From: Phytohabitans sp052068095 | Lineage (GTDB): Bacteria; Actinomycetota; Actinomycetes; Mycobacteriales; Micromonosporaceae | Length of the DNA: 64,000 nucleotides | Reading direction: 5' to 3' | Assembly (NCBI RefSeq): GCF_052068095.1 | Contig: NZ_JBQHDG010000023.1 | Coordinates: forward strand, 62,001-126,000 | In this document: positions 51,252-60,275 of the stretch, piece after piece | Layout: each line of letters starts with the position of its first letter | How positions within the stretch are numbered: the stretch's first letter is position 1 | The notes under the pieces: model-generated | The model's input: only the letters and a program-made list of their open reading frames with translations | The model's database searches: none | Told to the model about the DNA's origin: nothing | Made by a program: the position numbers and the translations under genes

Positions 51252-52292
51252 GTGCCTAATATCGCTCGCCGCCACCATACGGTTCCGCGGTTCTATCTGG
51301 AGCGGTTCTCCGAGGACGGTCGGATCGGGACTGTTCGGCTCCCCGGCGACCAGCGGTTCGTACAGTCGGTGAAAAACGCCGCGACGAACAATAACTTCTA
51401 CTCCCTGGATACGACAGAGCCGAAGGACGCCGACCTCTTCGAACGAAGCCTTGGTCGAATGGAGCGCGTGGCCTCCGTCGCTCTTAGGGCAGTCATCGAA
51501 CGCGACGTTTGGCCGCTCGACTCGGAAGAACGCACAGCGCTCGGCGTCTTCGCCGCGACGCAGGCCCTGCGCGGACCGAATCAGCGGCGCCATATGGAGC
51601 AAATTGTTGCGGCCACGACCCGCATCGAACTCGGCGTGGGCGGCCGAGACAGCGTCTTTGCCTACGCGAAGGACAAGCTGGGTCGCGAAATCACTGAAGA
51701 AGAAGCGGATCGCCTCTGGGCTGACGTAACACAGCCGGGTGGACCACCGATTCGCCTATCCAGCCTGGGACACATCGAACAACTACTCCGGGTACTGCCG
51801 GAGATTCTGCCTTACTTTCTCGGGCGCCCTTGGGTGCTCGTAAGGTTTCAGCGGCGCAGGCTGTGCACCTGCGACACGCCGATCGCATTGATTCCTCATG
51901 CGGACCGTTCACCTGGTTCAGGTGTGGGTCTGCTCACCGCGTGGGGAATCACCTTTCCACTCTCGCGCGATGTGGGCTTGCTTATGGCTGACCCGTCGCC
52001 GCTCTTTGGACACATCACGTTGGACGCCGTCGCGGAGGGACGGGTCGACTCGCGCCAGCCCGGCACCGTGCAGCTCGCCGACTTGTTCAACAACGCTACG
52101 ATCAACAACGCACGCATGTGGATCTTCCATCACCCGGAGGACAGGGCTCTACTCAACCGGGACCTCCCGGAGCCCCGCGAGGTGGAGATCGAGGTCCTCG
52201 GCGCCGATCCGGTGGAAATGGGCGAAAACCTGCGGAGAAAGCAGGAGGCAACTCGGAGCATGGCGCTGTTGACGCCTGACTGCGGCCGGTAA
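51252..52292 (+). CDS. DUF4238-family protein
   Basis: 346 residues from GTG at 51252. The N-terminus RRHHTVPRFYLERFSEDGRI is the DUF4238 hallmark, followed by TNNNFYSLD, ALGVFAATQALRGPNQRRHM, and TCDTPIALI around residue 205. The His-Pro-Phe-Tyr start and the conserved CDxPxxL strand are found in all members I know, but the activity is unproven. Codon third positions are more A/T-rich than in the neighbours, and the gene sits beside a recombinase array, so it was probably acquired as cargo. Soluble, no signal peptide. Confidence 0.8.
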   Translation: MPNIARRHHTVPRFYLERFSEDGRIGTVRLPGDQRFVQSVKNAATNNNFYSLDTTEPKDADLFERSLGRMERVASVALRAVIERDVWPLDSEERTALGVFAATQALRGPNQRRHMEQIVAATTRIELGVGGRDSVFAYAKDKLGREITEEEADRLWADVTQPGGPPIRLSSLGHIEQLLRVLPEILPYFLGRPWVLVRFQRRRLCTCDTPIALIPHADRSPGSGVGLLTAWGITFPLSRDVGLLMADPSPLFGHITLDAVAEGRVDSRQPGTVQLADLFNNATINNARMWIFHHPEDRALLNRDLPEPREVEIEVLGADPVEMGENLRRKQEATRSMALLTPDCGR

Positions 52293-52337
52293 GAGGCCGG
52301 TGGCGCTCGGCTTGGCTCCCATGCGTGGAAAATGACT

Positions 52338-53042
52338 TCAACTACCGTCTCTCCATGTCCGCCGTGCGTTTGCCTCCATCTTCCTGTTTTGCCGTATTAG
52401 CCCTACGAAACGAACCCAGTCTCGGATGAATCGCGGTCGCCGGGTTCCCAGCTCCGGGATCTGCGTGTAGTAGTCGCGGCTATTCGGCCCGAACGGAACG
52501 GGGACTCCTTCGCGGTAGGTGATGAAGTCGTATGGCCTTCGCCCCGGCGCACGGTGACGGACGAAGAAGATAGGTGCGCCGTCGAACTCGTCGCCTTCCT
52601 TCGCGATGTCCTCAATCCGGGCCCACGGGATGTGCCCGACTTCGACGACCGTAGGCGCTGGGTTTTCGGTTGGCGTGAGAGTGCGTCGTCCTCGGTCATC
52701 GTAATAGCTCTTCTTACCTCTAATAACGACCTCCACGCCGCCATGGACAATCTCGATCAGTTCTGGTCCCGTGTAGGCGTACCCCCGCCAAGTCATATTG
52801 TTACTGCCGTCGTAGCCGCGCTCATAGCGTGCCACGTTCATGATGATGATCTTGTTGTTGAGTCCCTCGGTACGGATCGGCCCAAGCACCTCCCACGCCT
52901 TGGATTCGAGCTCGCGAACCCGTTCCCGCTGTTGCCGGAACGATAGGCGCCGCCCAAGAAGGAAGATGGCGATCGTGACGCCGAACGAGGCCGTCGAGAC
53001 CACAAGAGCCGCGAGGTCTACCCAAGAGAACGATCCAGACAC
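52338..53042 (-). CDS. Membrane-anchored hypothetical protein
   Basis: 234 residues from GTG at 53042. One N-terminal span (about 8-28: VDLAALVVSTASFGVTIAIF) is followed by a coiled-coil-like basic segment (RRLSFRQQRERVRELESKAW) and a soluble domain with YDDRGRRTLTPTENPAPTVV and FFVRHRAPGRRPYDFITYRE. The type I membrane topology leaves the bulk in the cytoplasm. Composition and codon use are less GC-rich than the window average, as in the adjacent DUF4238 gene with which it converges. No family recognised. Confidence 0.6.
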   Translation of the reverse strand: MSGSFSWVDLAALVVSTASFGVTIAIFLLGRRLSFRQQRERVRELESKAWEVLGPIRTEGLNNKIIIMNVARYERGYDGSNNMTWRGYAYTGPELIEIVHGGVEVVIRGKKSYYDDRGRRTLTPTENPAPTVVEVGHIPWARIEDIAKEGDEFDGAPIFFVRHRAPGRRPYDFITYREGVPVPFGPNSRDYYTQIPELGTRRPRFIRDWVRFVGLIRQNRKMEANARRTWRDGS

Positions 53043-53075
53043 TCGGCAAGTTTATTGGCACGCGAGGTTCCGGAC

Positions 53076-53318
53076 CTACGACCGAGCCCCGCTACCCGCG
53101 CTTGATGTCTTTGTAGGCAGGGTGGGGATGCCGAGGTTGATGGCGGTCCGTCGCATGTGGACGAGCTTCTGTTCGGCCGCGGTCAGGCTGGTCTGCAGCC
53201 CCTCGACCTCGCCGAGCCAGCCGCGGTCATGTGCCTCGACGATGCGTTCGCGGAGGCTGGCGATGATGGCTTCGAGGCGCTGTTGTTGAGCCGGTTCGGG
53301 GCGCAGCATCGGGCACCG
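53076..53318 (-). pseudogene. C-terminal tail of a Tn554-like tyrosine recombinase
   Basis: Minus-strand reading MLRPEPAQQQRLEAIIASLR, then ERIVEAHDRGWLGEVEGLQT, then SLTAAEQKLVHM matches the C-terminal helical tail of the intact 802-residue recombinase at 54733-57141 (DPAQMLRLEEIHANL, then ERGWLGEVAAIQT). Only the tail survives and no catalytic residues are present. Divergence from the intact copy shows it comes from a different element that once sat here. Confidence 0.75.
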
Positions 53319-53467
53319 TATGTCCCGTTGACCGAACTAACCGGGGACGTCCTGCGGTTCTCCGATGTTGACGGACGGTGACGTTCGTGGCCGTTTTGCT
53401 TTTGCGGGTCACTGCGCGTAGTGAGGTGTCTCTGCTCTGATCCCGTGCTGTCAGGGGAAGACGGCTC

Positions 53468-54736
53468 GTGGAGGTTCGGGTGGCGGAACGCGGCAGGGTG
53501 ATCCGGGACGTGGCGGCCTTGGCGGTCGCGAGAGTCGGGCGGGTCGAGGAGACCGGTGACCGGCTGCGGCCGTTCAGGCTTGTCGATGAGCATGGTGTCG
53601 AGGAACTGGCTGTCACGGAGTTCCTGGGCCACATGCTCGCCGACGACGCTAGCCCGGCGTCGCTGCGTTCGTATGCCTACGAACTGTTGTCCTGGTTCCG
53701 GTTCCTGCGCGCGGTCGAGGTGCCGTGGCATCTGGCTAGCCGGGTGGAAGCCCGCGATTTCGCGTTGTGGCTGAAGACGAGCAAGAAGCCGGCACGGCCG
53801 CGGCTGCCTGATGCGCCGGCGCCGGGGTCGGTGAACCTGGTGACAGGCAAGGCAACGCCGGCCGAAAACTACGCGGCCCGGACCCGGCGGCACGCCCGAG
53901 CGGTGGTCCGCGCCTTCTACGAGTACCACCGCGAGACTCATGGTCGACCCCTGGTCAACCCATTCCCCAAGACCGCGGGTGTCGAGGATGAGGATCTCAA
54001 CGCCCACCACAACCCGATGCGACCGTTCCGCCGGCAGTCTCGCCGAGCCATGTATCAGCCGAAGGAGCCCAAAGCAGCGCCACGGAGCATTCCGGACGAC
54101 GCTTTCAACGTCCTTTTCGCGGCGCTGATCTGCAACCGGGATCGGGCGCTGCTCGCGTTCTACATTTCCACCGGCGCACGCGCCTCCGAGTTGCTGGGCG
54201 TCCGCCAGGGCCTGGTGGAACCGGAGGAGCAGGTGATCGGTGTGGTCCGCAAGGGCAGCCAAGCCTTGCAGCGGCTGCCTGCCTCAGCGGACGCGTTCGT
54301 CTGGCTGCGGCTCTACCAGCAGGAGACCATGGGTTTGGTTCCGAAAGGGCCGAACGAGCCGTTGTGGTGGTCGCTGCGCCGACCGTTCCGGCCGTTAACG
54401 TACGACGCGGTGCGGATGGTGTTCACCAAGGTCAACGCCGCCCTCGGCGCGAACTGGACCCTCCATGACCTGCGACATTCTGCGGCCAAGCGGATGGTCC
54501 GCGACCCGAACCTCACGCTGGCCGACGTGCAGTGGGTCCTGGGGCACGCCCACATCACCACCACGGAGATCTACACCGCACCCACTCCCAACGAGGTCAT
54601 CGCTCACGTCCTAGCCCACCACGACCGGCAGCGCGCCGAGCGAGAAGGACCACCAGCGCCCCCGGCGCCCGGTTACCGGCCGGAGGTGCTTGCGACCTTG
54701 TTCGGTGCCGCGCCTGCCGAGGTACGTGATCGGTGA
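53468..54736 (+). CDS. Tyrosine recombinase, TnpA-like partner of a Tn554-type pair
   Basis: 422 residues from GTG at 53468 with GGGGAAG upstream. N-terminal SAM-like core-binding domain (about 45-160). Catalytic domain with Arg238 (STGARASELLG), Lys262 (VVRKGS), His333 and Arg336 (LHDLRHSAAKRM), His360 (WVLGHAHITTTEIY) and nucleophile Tyr369. All catalytic residues are present. The stop overlaps the GTG of the next recombinase (GTGA). Two coupled recombinases, one short and one long, are the arrangement in Tn554-type transposons, where they integrate a circular intermediate at a preferred site. A TnpC-type small gene is not seen. Confidence 0.9.
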   Translation: MEVRVAERGRVIRDVAALAVARVGRVEETGDRLRPFRLVDEHGVEELAVTEFLGHMLADDASPASLRSYAYELLSWFRFLRAVEVPWHLASRVEARDFALWLKTSKKPARPRLPDAPAPGSVNLVTGKATPAENYAARTRRHARAVVRAFYEYHRETHGRPLVNPFPKTAGVEDEDLNAHHNPMRPFRRQSRRAMYQPKEPKAAPRSIPDDAFNVLFAALICNRDRALLAFYISTGARASELLGVRQGLVEPEEQVIGVVRKGSQALQRLPASADAFVWLRLYQQETMGLVPKGPNEPLWWSLRRPFRPLTYDAVRMVFTKVNAALGANWTLHDLRHSAAKRMVRDPNLTLADVQWVLGHAHITTTEIYTAPTPNEVIAHVLAHHDRQRAEREGPPAPPAPGYRPEVLATLFGAAPAEVRDR

Positions 54737-57141
54737 GCGTCACGGCGATCGACACCGCAGTCGCCGACGCGAAGCTCGACGTTGTTGAGGCGGTGCGGCT
54801 CGGCGAGTGGGAGCCGCGGCCGGTCGAGCAGAGTTGGTGGCAGACCTGCCAGACCCGCGTCGCGTTGGTCGAGCGGCTCCTGCGCATGTTCACCGGGCAA
54901 GGAGCGAGCAGCACCCGTGACAAGACCCGGCGACGTGGCCTGGGCAAGGTGCTGGACTGGCTCGAACGCCAGCCCGGCGCCACCTGGCAGCAGCGATGGC
55001 TGGCCAGCGGCGCCAACGCGGCCGGCTTCGACTGGGCCGACCTGCCACTGAACGGAATCGTCGACCCGCGGCGTCACCACCGCGACGAGCTGAGCTGTGG
55101 ACTGGCCATGCTGGTGGCCGGCCAGGCAATCCGGCCCGGCTACCCATGGCTGTTGCGGCAACGCCAAGCCCTGATGCTCGCCGAGGTTCGTGCGGCCATC
55201 GACCCCGACGGCTTCGCCCGCATCGAGCGTGACGCCAACCAGGCCGCCCGCTACGCGAGGTCTGATGCGTTGAACAAGCTCACCTGGATCGTGATCCGCA
55301 AGGGCGGCCTGGTCGCCGACATCACCGTTGGCGACTGCGTCGAGCTGACCAAAGCGCTGCAGGAGCACCACTTCCGGGGCAGCGCCGGGCGTCCGCTGTT
55401 CTACGCGCTGCTGAAGGCGACCGGCGTGCTCCCAGCCGCGGCGCCGGAGCGGCTACGGGCGCTGCGGGTGGACGGCCGCCGCAGCGTCGAGCAGATCGTC
55501 GACGCCTACGACATCCAGTGCGGGCCGGTCCGGGACCTGCTGGTCGAATACCTCACCGAGCGATCCCCCGAGCTCGACCACACCTCGCTGCGATCGGTCG
55601 CCCGCAACCTCTGCCGGCTGTTCTGGCGCGATCTGGAGATCCACCACCCGGGCATCGACTCGCTGAGGCTGGCCCCCGAGATCGCGCAAGCGTGGAAGGA
55701 ACGGCTGGCCCACATCCGCGACGCCGATGGCAAGCCCGTGCGGCCGCGGGTGAACTACCGCAGCGAGTTGGTGTTCGTGCGGGCCTTCTACGAGGACATC
55801 GCCCGCTGGGCCGCTGACGACCCGGCCCGCTGGGCGCGCTGGGTCGCGCCGTGCCCGATCAAGGCCTATGAAGTGACTCGCAAGAAGGTCCAGGCGCGGG
55901 TCAAGGCCCGGATGGATCAGCGGACCCGGACCCAGCTGCCGCTGCTGCCCGCCCTGCTACGCGCGGTTGACCAGCAGCACAAAGACGCCGAGGAACGCGT
56001 CGGCATCGCAAGGGCTGTCCCCTCCGGCAGTCGGCTCACCGCAGGCGGCATAGAGTTCCAGCGTTGCCGCGTCGGCGACTCCGGCCGCGTCTACGCCATC
56101 GACCTGAGCACAGGCAAGCGACGAGACCTGACCCACGAGAAGGAAGCGGCGTTCTGGTCGTGGGCAACGGTGGAAGTGTTGCGGCACACCGGAATCCGCA
56201 TCGAGGAGATGCTGGAACTGACCCACCAGAGCTTCGTCGCCTACACGCTGCCCACCACCGGCGAGGTTGTCCCGATGCTGCAGATCGCTCCGTCCAAGAC
56301 CGACGCCGAGCGACTGCTGCTGGTCTCGCCCGAGCTGGCTGAGGTCCTGACCGCGATCATCTTCCGCGTCCGCGCGGGCAACGCCGCCCTGCCGCTGGTC
56401 TCCGCCTACGACGTGTTCGAGCAGACCTGGAGCCCGCCGATGCCGTTTCTATTCCAGCGCCGATACGGCACCGAGGACCGTCCGCTGACTCGCAGCTACA
56501 TCCGCGAATGCCTTCTCGCCACATCCCATGCCGCGCAGATCACCGCCGCCGGCCAGCCACTGCAATGGCGACCCCACGACTTCCGCCGGATCTTCGTCAC
56601 CGACGCCGTCCGCTCTGGCCTGCCCCCGCACATCGCCGCCAAGCTCTGCGGCCACTCCACAGTAGACACAACGATAGGATATGCCGCCATCTACCCCGAG
56701 GACGTGATCGCCCACCACCGGGCGTTCATCGCACGCCGCCGCGACCAGCGACCCAGCGAGGAATACCGCGACCTCACCGCCGCCGAATGGGACGAATTCC
56801 TCGCCCACTTCGAGCTGCGGAAAGTTGCTCTCGGGACCTGCGGCCGGGACTATGGCACCCCCTGCGCGCACGAAAACGCCTGCGTCAGATGCCCACTCCT
56901 TCGGGTTGATCCGGCCCAGATGCTGCGACTGGAGGAGATCCACGCCAACCTCGCCGACCGACTCGCCGAGGCCAAGGAGCGGGGCTGGCTGGGCGAGGTC
57001 GCCGCGATCCAGACCACCATGGCGGCCGCAGCTCAAAAGCTCGAAGCCATGCGCACTGCCCGCGAGACACCTGTTCTCCTCGGCATGCCCCATGCCCGTC
57101 TACCCGCCGGCCGATCGAACTGGCGTGAACCGAAACGATGA
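54733..57141 (+). CDS. Large tyrosine recombinase, TnpB-like
   Basis: 802 residues from GTG at 54733. The first 430 residues form a long helical N-terminal region with a core-binding domain. The catalytic domain has Arg489 (TGIRIEEMLEL), His615 and Arg618 (PHDFRRIFVTD), His641 (LCGHSTVDT) and Tyr650. After it comes a Cys/His cluster (GTCGRDYGTPCAHENACVRC, about 697-717), likely zinc-binding, and the coiled tail ERGWLGEVAAIQTTMAAA. It acts with the preceding recombinase. The tail family recurs as fragments at 53076, 58145 and 59466. Confidence 0.9.
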   Translation: MSVTAIDTAVADAKLDVVEAVRLGEWEPRPVEQSWWQTCQTRVALVERLLRMFTGQGASSTRDKTRRRGLGKVLDWLERQPGATWQQRWLASGANAAGFDWADLPLNGIVDPRRHHRDELSCGLAMLVAGQAIRPGYPWLLRQRQALMLAEVRAAIDPDGFARIERDANQAARYARSDALNKLTWIVIRKGGLVADITVGDCVELTKALQEHHFRGSAGRPLFYALLKATGVLPAAAPERLRALRVDGRRSVEQIVDAYDIQCGPVRDLLVEYLTERSPELDHTSLRSVARNLCRLFWRDLEIHHPGIDSLRLAPEIAQAWKERLAHIRDADGKPVRPRVNYRSELVFVRAFYEDIARWAADDPARWARWVAPCPIKAYEVTRKKVQARVKARMDQRTRTQLPLLPALLRAVDQQHKDAEERVGIARAVPSGSRLTAGGIEFQRCRVGDSGRVYAIDLSTGKRRDLTHEKEAAFWSWATVEVLRHTGIRIEEMLELTHQSFVAYTLPTTGEVVPMLQIAPSKTDAERLLLVSPELAEVLTAIIFRVRAGNAALPLVSAYDVFEQTWSPPMPFLFQRRYGTEDRPLTRSYIRECLLATSHAAQITAAGQPLQWRPHDFRRIFVTDAVRSGLPPHIAAKLCGHSTVDTTIGYAAIYPEDVIAHHRAFIARRRDQRPSEEYRDLTAAEWDEFLAHFELRKVALGTCGRDYGTPCAHENACVRCPLLRVDPAQMLRLEEIHANLADRLAEAKERGWLGEVAAIQTTMAAAAQKLEAMRTARETPVLLGMPHARLPAGRSNWREPKR

Positions 57142-57231
57142 GGGCCCCGCCACAGGCGTCGATCGTCGCATCATCTTCTGCTGAGCGGATGTCGGCGGAT
57201 TGCCAAGGTCCCTACCCGGCCGTGGTGACGG

Positions 57232-57237
57232 TAGAGT
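57232..57237 (+). promoter_or_regulatory. Candidate -10 element, leaderless start of the GNAT gene
   Basis: TAGAGT with six bases before the GTG at 57244 fits the spacing of an actinobacterial leaderless promoter. There is no ribosome binding site before this GTG, which supports the idea. No clear -35. Confidence 0.35.
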
Positions 57238-57243
57238 CCTGCC

Positions 57244-57972
57244 GTGGAGGTCGTGACTCGCGCGGACAGGCCGGATCTGCACGACATGGCCGCTACCGTG
57301 TTCAAGGAACGCTGGCCGGAGTTCATATTCCACGACGAGATACCCAAGAAGTACATGGGCCGCGTCAAGCAGCACTTCGGCCGCTTCGACATCATGGTGC
57401 TCGACCACGACGCCGTGGTTGCCGGTGGTTGGGGCGTACCTATTCCGTGGAGCGGCGACGCCGACGATCTGCCGTCGGGTTATGACGATGCGCTGGTCCG
57501 AGCCGTGCACGCGCGGGAGGCGGCCATCCCAGCCACGACGCTGAGCTTCATGGCCGTCGCCGTCGGATCAGCGCATGACAAGCGGGGTCTCGCCACTGTT
57601 GTTCTTCAGGAGCTGACGCGACGGGCTCACGAGGCTGGCCTTGTCCACGTCATTGCTCCGCTACGGCCGACATGGAAGCACCGGTACCCGATGGTTCCCA
57701 TGGACGAATACGCCGCGTGGGCACGCGCAGACGGGCTCTCGATCGATCCGTGGATTCGCGCCCATCAGCGGATGGGCGCACGGGTGCTTGGCCCGGCACT
57801 GAGCTCGATGGTGGTTGAAGGCACCGTCGCGGAATGGGAGAGCTGGACGGGCATGGTCTTCCCTGTCACGCGAGAATATGTCGTCCCAGACGCGCTGAAC
57901 CTGGTCCGGATCGACCGGGAACGGGACTGCGGTGTCTACGTAGAGCAGAATCTCTGGGTGCAGCACCGCTGA
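57244..57972 (+). CDS. GNAT-family acetyltransferase
   Basis: 242 residues from GTG at 57244. Core elements: TRADRPDLHDMAATVFKERW at the start, FDIMVLDHDAVVAGGWGVPI, then LSFMAVAVGSAHDKRGLATV, in which KRGLA is a shortened acetyl-CoA loop (about 103-122), followed by VLQELTRRAHEAGLVHVIAP. The C-terminal third (TWKHRYPMVPMDEYAAWARA onward, WIRAHQRMGARVLGPAL) is like the PanZ/aminoglycoside-type larger GNATs. Position 100 bases after the recombinase pair suggests transposon cargo. The substrate is unknown and resistance is possible but unproven. Confidence 0.75.
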   Translation: MEVVTRADRPDLHDMAATVFKERWPEFIFHDEIPKKYMGRVKQHFGRFDIMVLDHDAVVAGGWGVPIPWSGDADDLPSGYDDALVRAVHAREAAIPATTLSFMAVAVGSAHDKRGLATVVLQELTRRAHEAGLVHVIAPLRPTWKHRYPMVPMDEYAAWARADGLSIDPWIRAHQRMGARVLGPALSSMVVEGTVAEWESWTGMVFPVTREYVVPDALNLVRIDRERDCGVYVEQNLWVQHR

Positions 57973-58144
57973 ACGAAAGCATCGCCTACCGCAGTGCGGC
58001 GTGCCACCAGCCGCCCTTGGCTGTCAAGGTCAAGTGCGCAGAAGCGGCTGCGAACAAGGGCGCGCCACCGCTCCTTGATGCACTTCTTCGTCCGAACTCA
58101 CACACCGACACGCCCGGGCGAGAAGGCATTGCAATCCCTCTCCA

Positions 58145-58777
58145 TCACTCTAGGTGAGGAGTGGATGCCGGGCGCGGTGCGCTGTCGACCAAGATCACTT
58201 CGGTTAAGCAGGGGTGCTCGTGCTGGCAGCTCGTGCCGTAGGCGCGTCCGCAGGTGCCAAGTTCGATCTTGCGTTTGGCGAAGTGTCCGAGGAACTCGTC
58301 CCATTCGCTGTCGGTGGGTTCGCGGTACTCCTCGCTCGAGCGCAGGTTTCGCCGGCGGGCGATGAACGCGCGATGGTGGTCGATGACGTCCTGGTCGTAG
58401 ACCGCGATGTAGGTCTGGGTGGTGGCGATCGCGTCGTGGCCGAGGATCTTCGCGGCGATGTGCACGGGCAGGCCGGATGCGACCGCTTCGGTGGCGAAGA
58501 TGCGCCGGAAGTCGTGTGGGCTGAACGCGGCCGGGGTGCCGTCCGGGTTGGTAATCGTGGCCGCGGCGACGAGCTCGTCGAGGAGTTCCTTGACCCGAGT
58601 ATGCGTGACCGCGATGGTGTTCAGTCCCCACCGACGCTGGAACAGGAACGGCAGCGGCGGGCTGTGCAGCCGTTCGGCGTGGTCGTACCGGGTGACCAGG
58701 GGCACGCGTTCGTTGCCGCCCCGGACGCGGTGGATGACTTGGGCGAACACGTTGGCCAGCTCCGGGCCGATGACCAT
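58145..58777 (-). pseudogene. Catalytic-domain fragment of a TnpB-like recombinase
   Basis: Minus-strand reading from about 58777: GPELANVFAQVIHRVRGGNE, SPPLPFLFQRRWGLNTIAVT, then SPHDFRRIFATEAVASGLPV (His and Arg), ILGHDAIATTQTYIAV (His and Tyr) and GTCGRAYGTSCQHEHPC. The first catalytic Arg lies upstream and is missing. After the Cys/His segment the match to the intact protein ends and unrelated sequence runs to a stop. Both ends are lost. It is about as diverged from 54733-57141 as the other fragments, so it is a third independent element. Confidence 0.8.
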
Positions 58778-58832
58778 TCTCTGAACTTGCGGCCGAAGCG
58801 CGCGGCTCAGGAGTGCTGGCTGGCGACCGGCG

Positions 58833-59366
58833 TCAGTTGCTGATCCTCGGTAGTGGGGTCTGTGGGTTTGGTCGCGTCCATCGCAGGCGAGGCGGGTTCG
58901 CTGCTCCTACATCCTCAGCAAGTTGGCGTCGGAGCTCACCGGCCAGGTTACGCAAAGTCTGTGATTCGGCGGCTGACAGCGGAGAGTCAACCGCGCTATT
59001 GGGTCCGTCCTTGTCTTTAAACGCGGCTTCCGCGAGTAGGTTCAGTAGTCTCATGTAGATGTCTTTCGCGGCTGGAGTGAGGAACATTCCTCCGGCATCC
59101 TCGCCGAAATACCAGTCGTGGAAGTCTCGCATGTATCTTTGCAAATCAGTTCGTTTTGGTTGCTCTTCCATTGGAGGCCAGTACCGAGGTAAGTGTCTAG
59201 AAACATGAAATAGTGCCTGATAGCGTTCTAGCCTCTTGCCTTGCATTGTCTGATCGTACGAGTGCTCAAGCGTGAGTCTCATGTTGGAGCGCGTCGTCAG
59301 GTAGGTAGCGATAGTCCCGACAACAGCACCAACGATCGCTCCAACCAACCCGATGATCACGGTCAT
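58833..59366 (-). CDS. Membrane-anchored hypothetical protein
   Basis: 177 residues from ATG at 59366, with GAGGGGAG ahead of it. One N-terminal glycine-rich span (about 2-24: TVIIGLVGAIVGAVVGTIAT) and a cytoplasmic helical domain (LEHSYDQTMQGKRLERYQAL, then LTPAAKDIYMRLLNLLAEAA, then SAAESQTLRNLAGELRRQLA). Codon use is less GC-rich than the window. Its place between two recombinase fragments and its topology, like that of 52338-53042, suggest cargo. No family recognised. Confidence 0.6.
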   Translation of the reverse strand: MTVIIGLVGAIVGAVVGTIATYLTTRSNMRLTLEHSYDQTMQGKRLERYQALFHVSRHLPRYWPPMEEQPKRTDLQRYMRDFHDWYFGEDAGGMFLTPAAKDIYMRLLNLLAEAAFKDKDGPNSAVDSPLSAAESQTLRNLAGELRRQLAEDVGAANPPRLRWTRPNPQTPLPRISN

Positions 59367-59465
59367 GACGACTCCCCTCGTGCCGTTGGTCGATGATAGG
59401 GGTTGAAGGAACCACATCCTCTTCTCTTAAGGTGATCTTCAGGCTCTGATGGCTCGCATCCCTGG

Positions 59466-59895
59466 TCAGCGGGCCACAGGGACCGCCGGACTGCCGAGTT
59501 CGACAGTGGTGCGGGAGCGTCGGTCGATCTGGGCGAGCTTGTCGTTGGCGCCGGCGAGGCTGATTTTGAGGCCTTCGGCTTCGCCGAGCCAGCCCTCACG
59601 CTCGGCCTCGGCGATGCGGGCGATCAGATTGTCGCGGATCTCCGCGATGCGGGGGCGTTGAGCGGGGTCGGGCCAGTGCATGCTGCAACGTAGGCAGCTG
59701 TGCTCGTGAACGCGCGGGGTTCCAAAGGCGCGTCCGCATGTTCCCGTGGCGACTTTTCTCAGCTCGAAATGTCCGAGGAATTCCTCCCATTCGGCGTCGG
59801 TGGGGATGCGGTATTCCTCGCCTGGGCGCAGGGACCGGCGGCGGGCGAGGAAGGCCAGGTGGGCTTGGATGGCCTCCTCGGGGTAGACGGTACGG
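59466..59895 (-). pseudogene. C-terminal fragment of another TnpB-like recombinase
   Basis: Minus-strand reading gives TVYPEEAIQAHLAFLARRRS, GEEYRIPTDAEWEEFLGHFE, LRKVATGTCGRAFGTPRVHE, HSCLRC, then PAQRPRIAEIRDNLIARIAE and REGWLGEAEGLKISLAG. It begins exactly where the intact protein continues after the active-site Tyr. The preceding piece of the same kind of gene lies directly adjacent but on the opposite strand (59897-60035), pointing to a local inversion. A normal stop remains. Confidence 0.8.
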
Positions 59896-59896
59896 G

Positions 59897-60035
59897 CAAC
59901 CCCTGCACTACTCGCCCCACGATTTCCGGCGAATCTTCATCACCGACGCCGTCATGAGCGGCCTGCCACCGCATATCGCCCAGGTCATAGCAGGCCACCG
60001 CGACATCAACGTCACCCTGGGCTACAAGAAAGCTC
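59897..60035 (+). pseudogene. Inverted recombinase fragment carrying the active-site segment
   Basis: Plus-strand reading GNPLHYSPHDFRRIFITDAV, then MSGLPPHIAQVIAGHRDINV and TLGYK holds the His-x-x-Arg, second His and Tyr of a TnpB-like recombinase. The reading stops matching after GYK. The piece that should follow (VYPEEAIQAH) begins on the minus strand at about 59893. The two are head to head with no spacer. Confidence 0.7.
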
Positions 60036-60094
60036 AGGAATTGCATCAGATGGGCGAGGATCCTCAAGTCACCTGTGTCCTGTATCGCCGAAGG

Positions 60095-60153
60095 TTGCGA
60101 GTGTCAGAGTTAGGTTGCGAGTGATCTTGCGAGGGTCAGAATTACCCTGCGAG
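60095..60153 (+). repeat. Imperfect repeats, TTGCGAG-type
   Basis: TTGCGAGTGTCAGAGTTA at 60095-60112 and TTGCGAGGGTCAGAATTA at 60127-60144 match at 16 of 18 positions. A partial copy TTGCGAG lies at 60115-60121 and CTGCGAG at 60147-60153. Clustered short direct repeats like this occur at ends of some insertion sequences (IS21-type ends are one example), so this may be a stranded end. No transposase is next to it. Confidence 0.5.
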
Positions 60154-60275
60154 TCGCTGCCGGGCGGGCTGTCCAGCCTCCGTGAAGTTGGCAGGTTCTC
60201 GGGGACCGTGCGGTTGTCGCGGCGGATTCTCGCGCGGGTGGCGGTCGCAGCCGCTGTTGTTGTCCCTCGTTGGGT

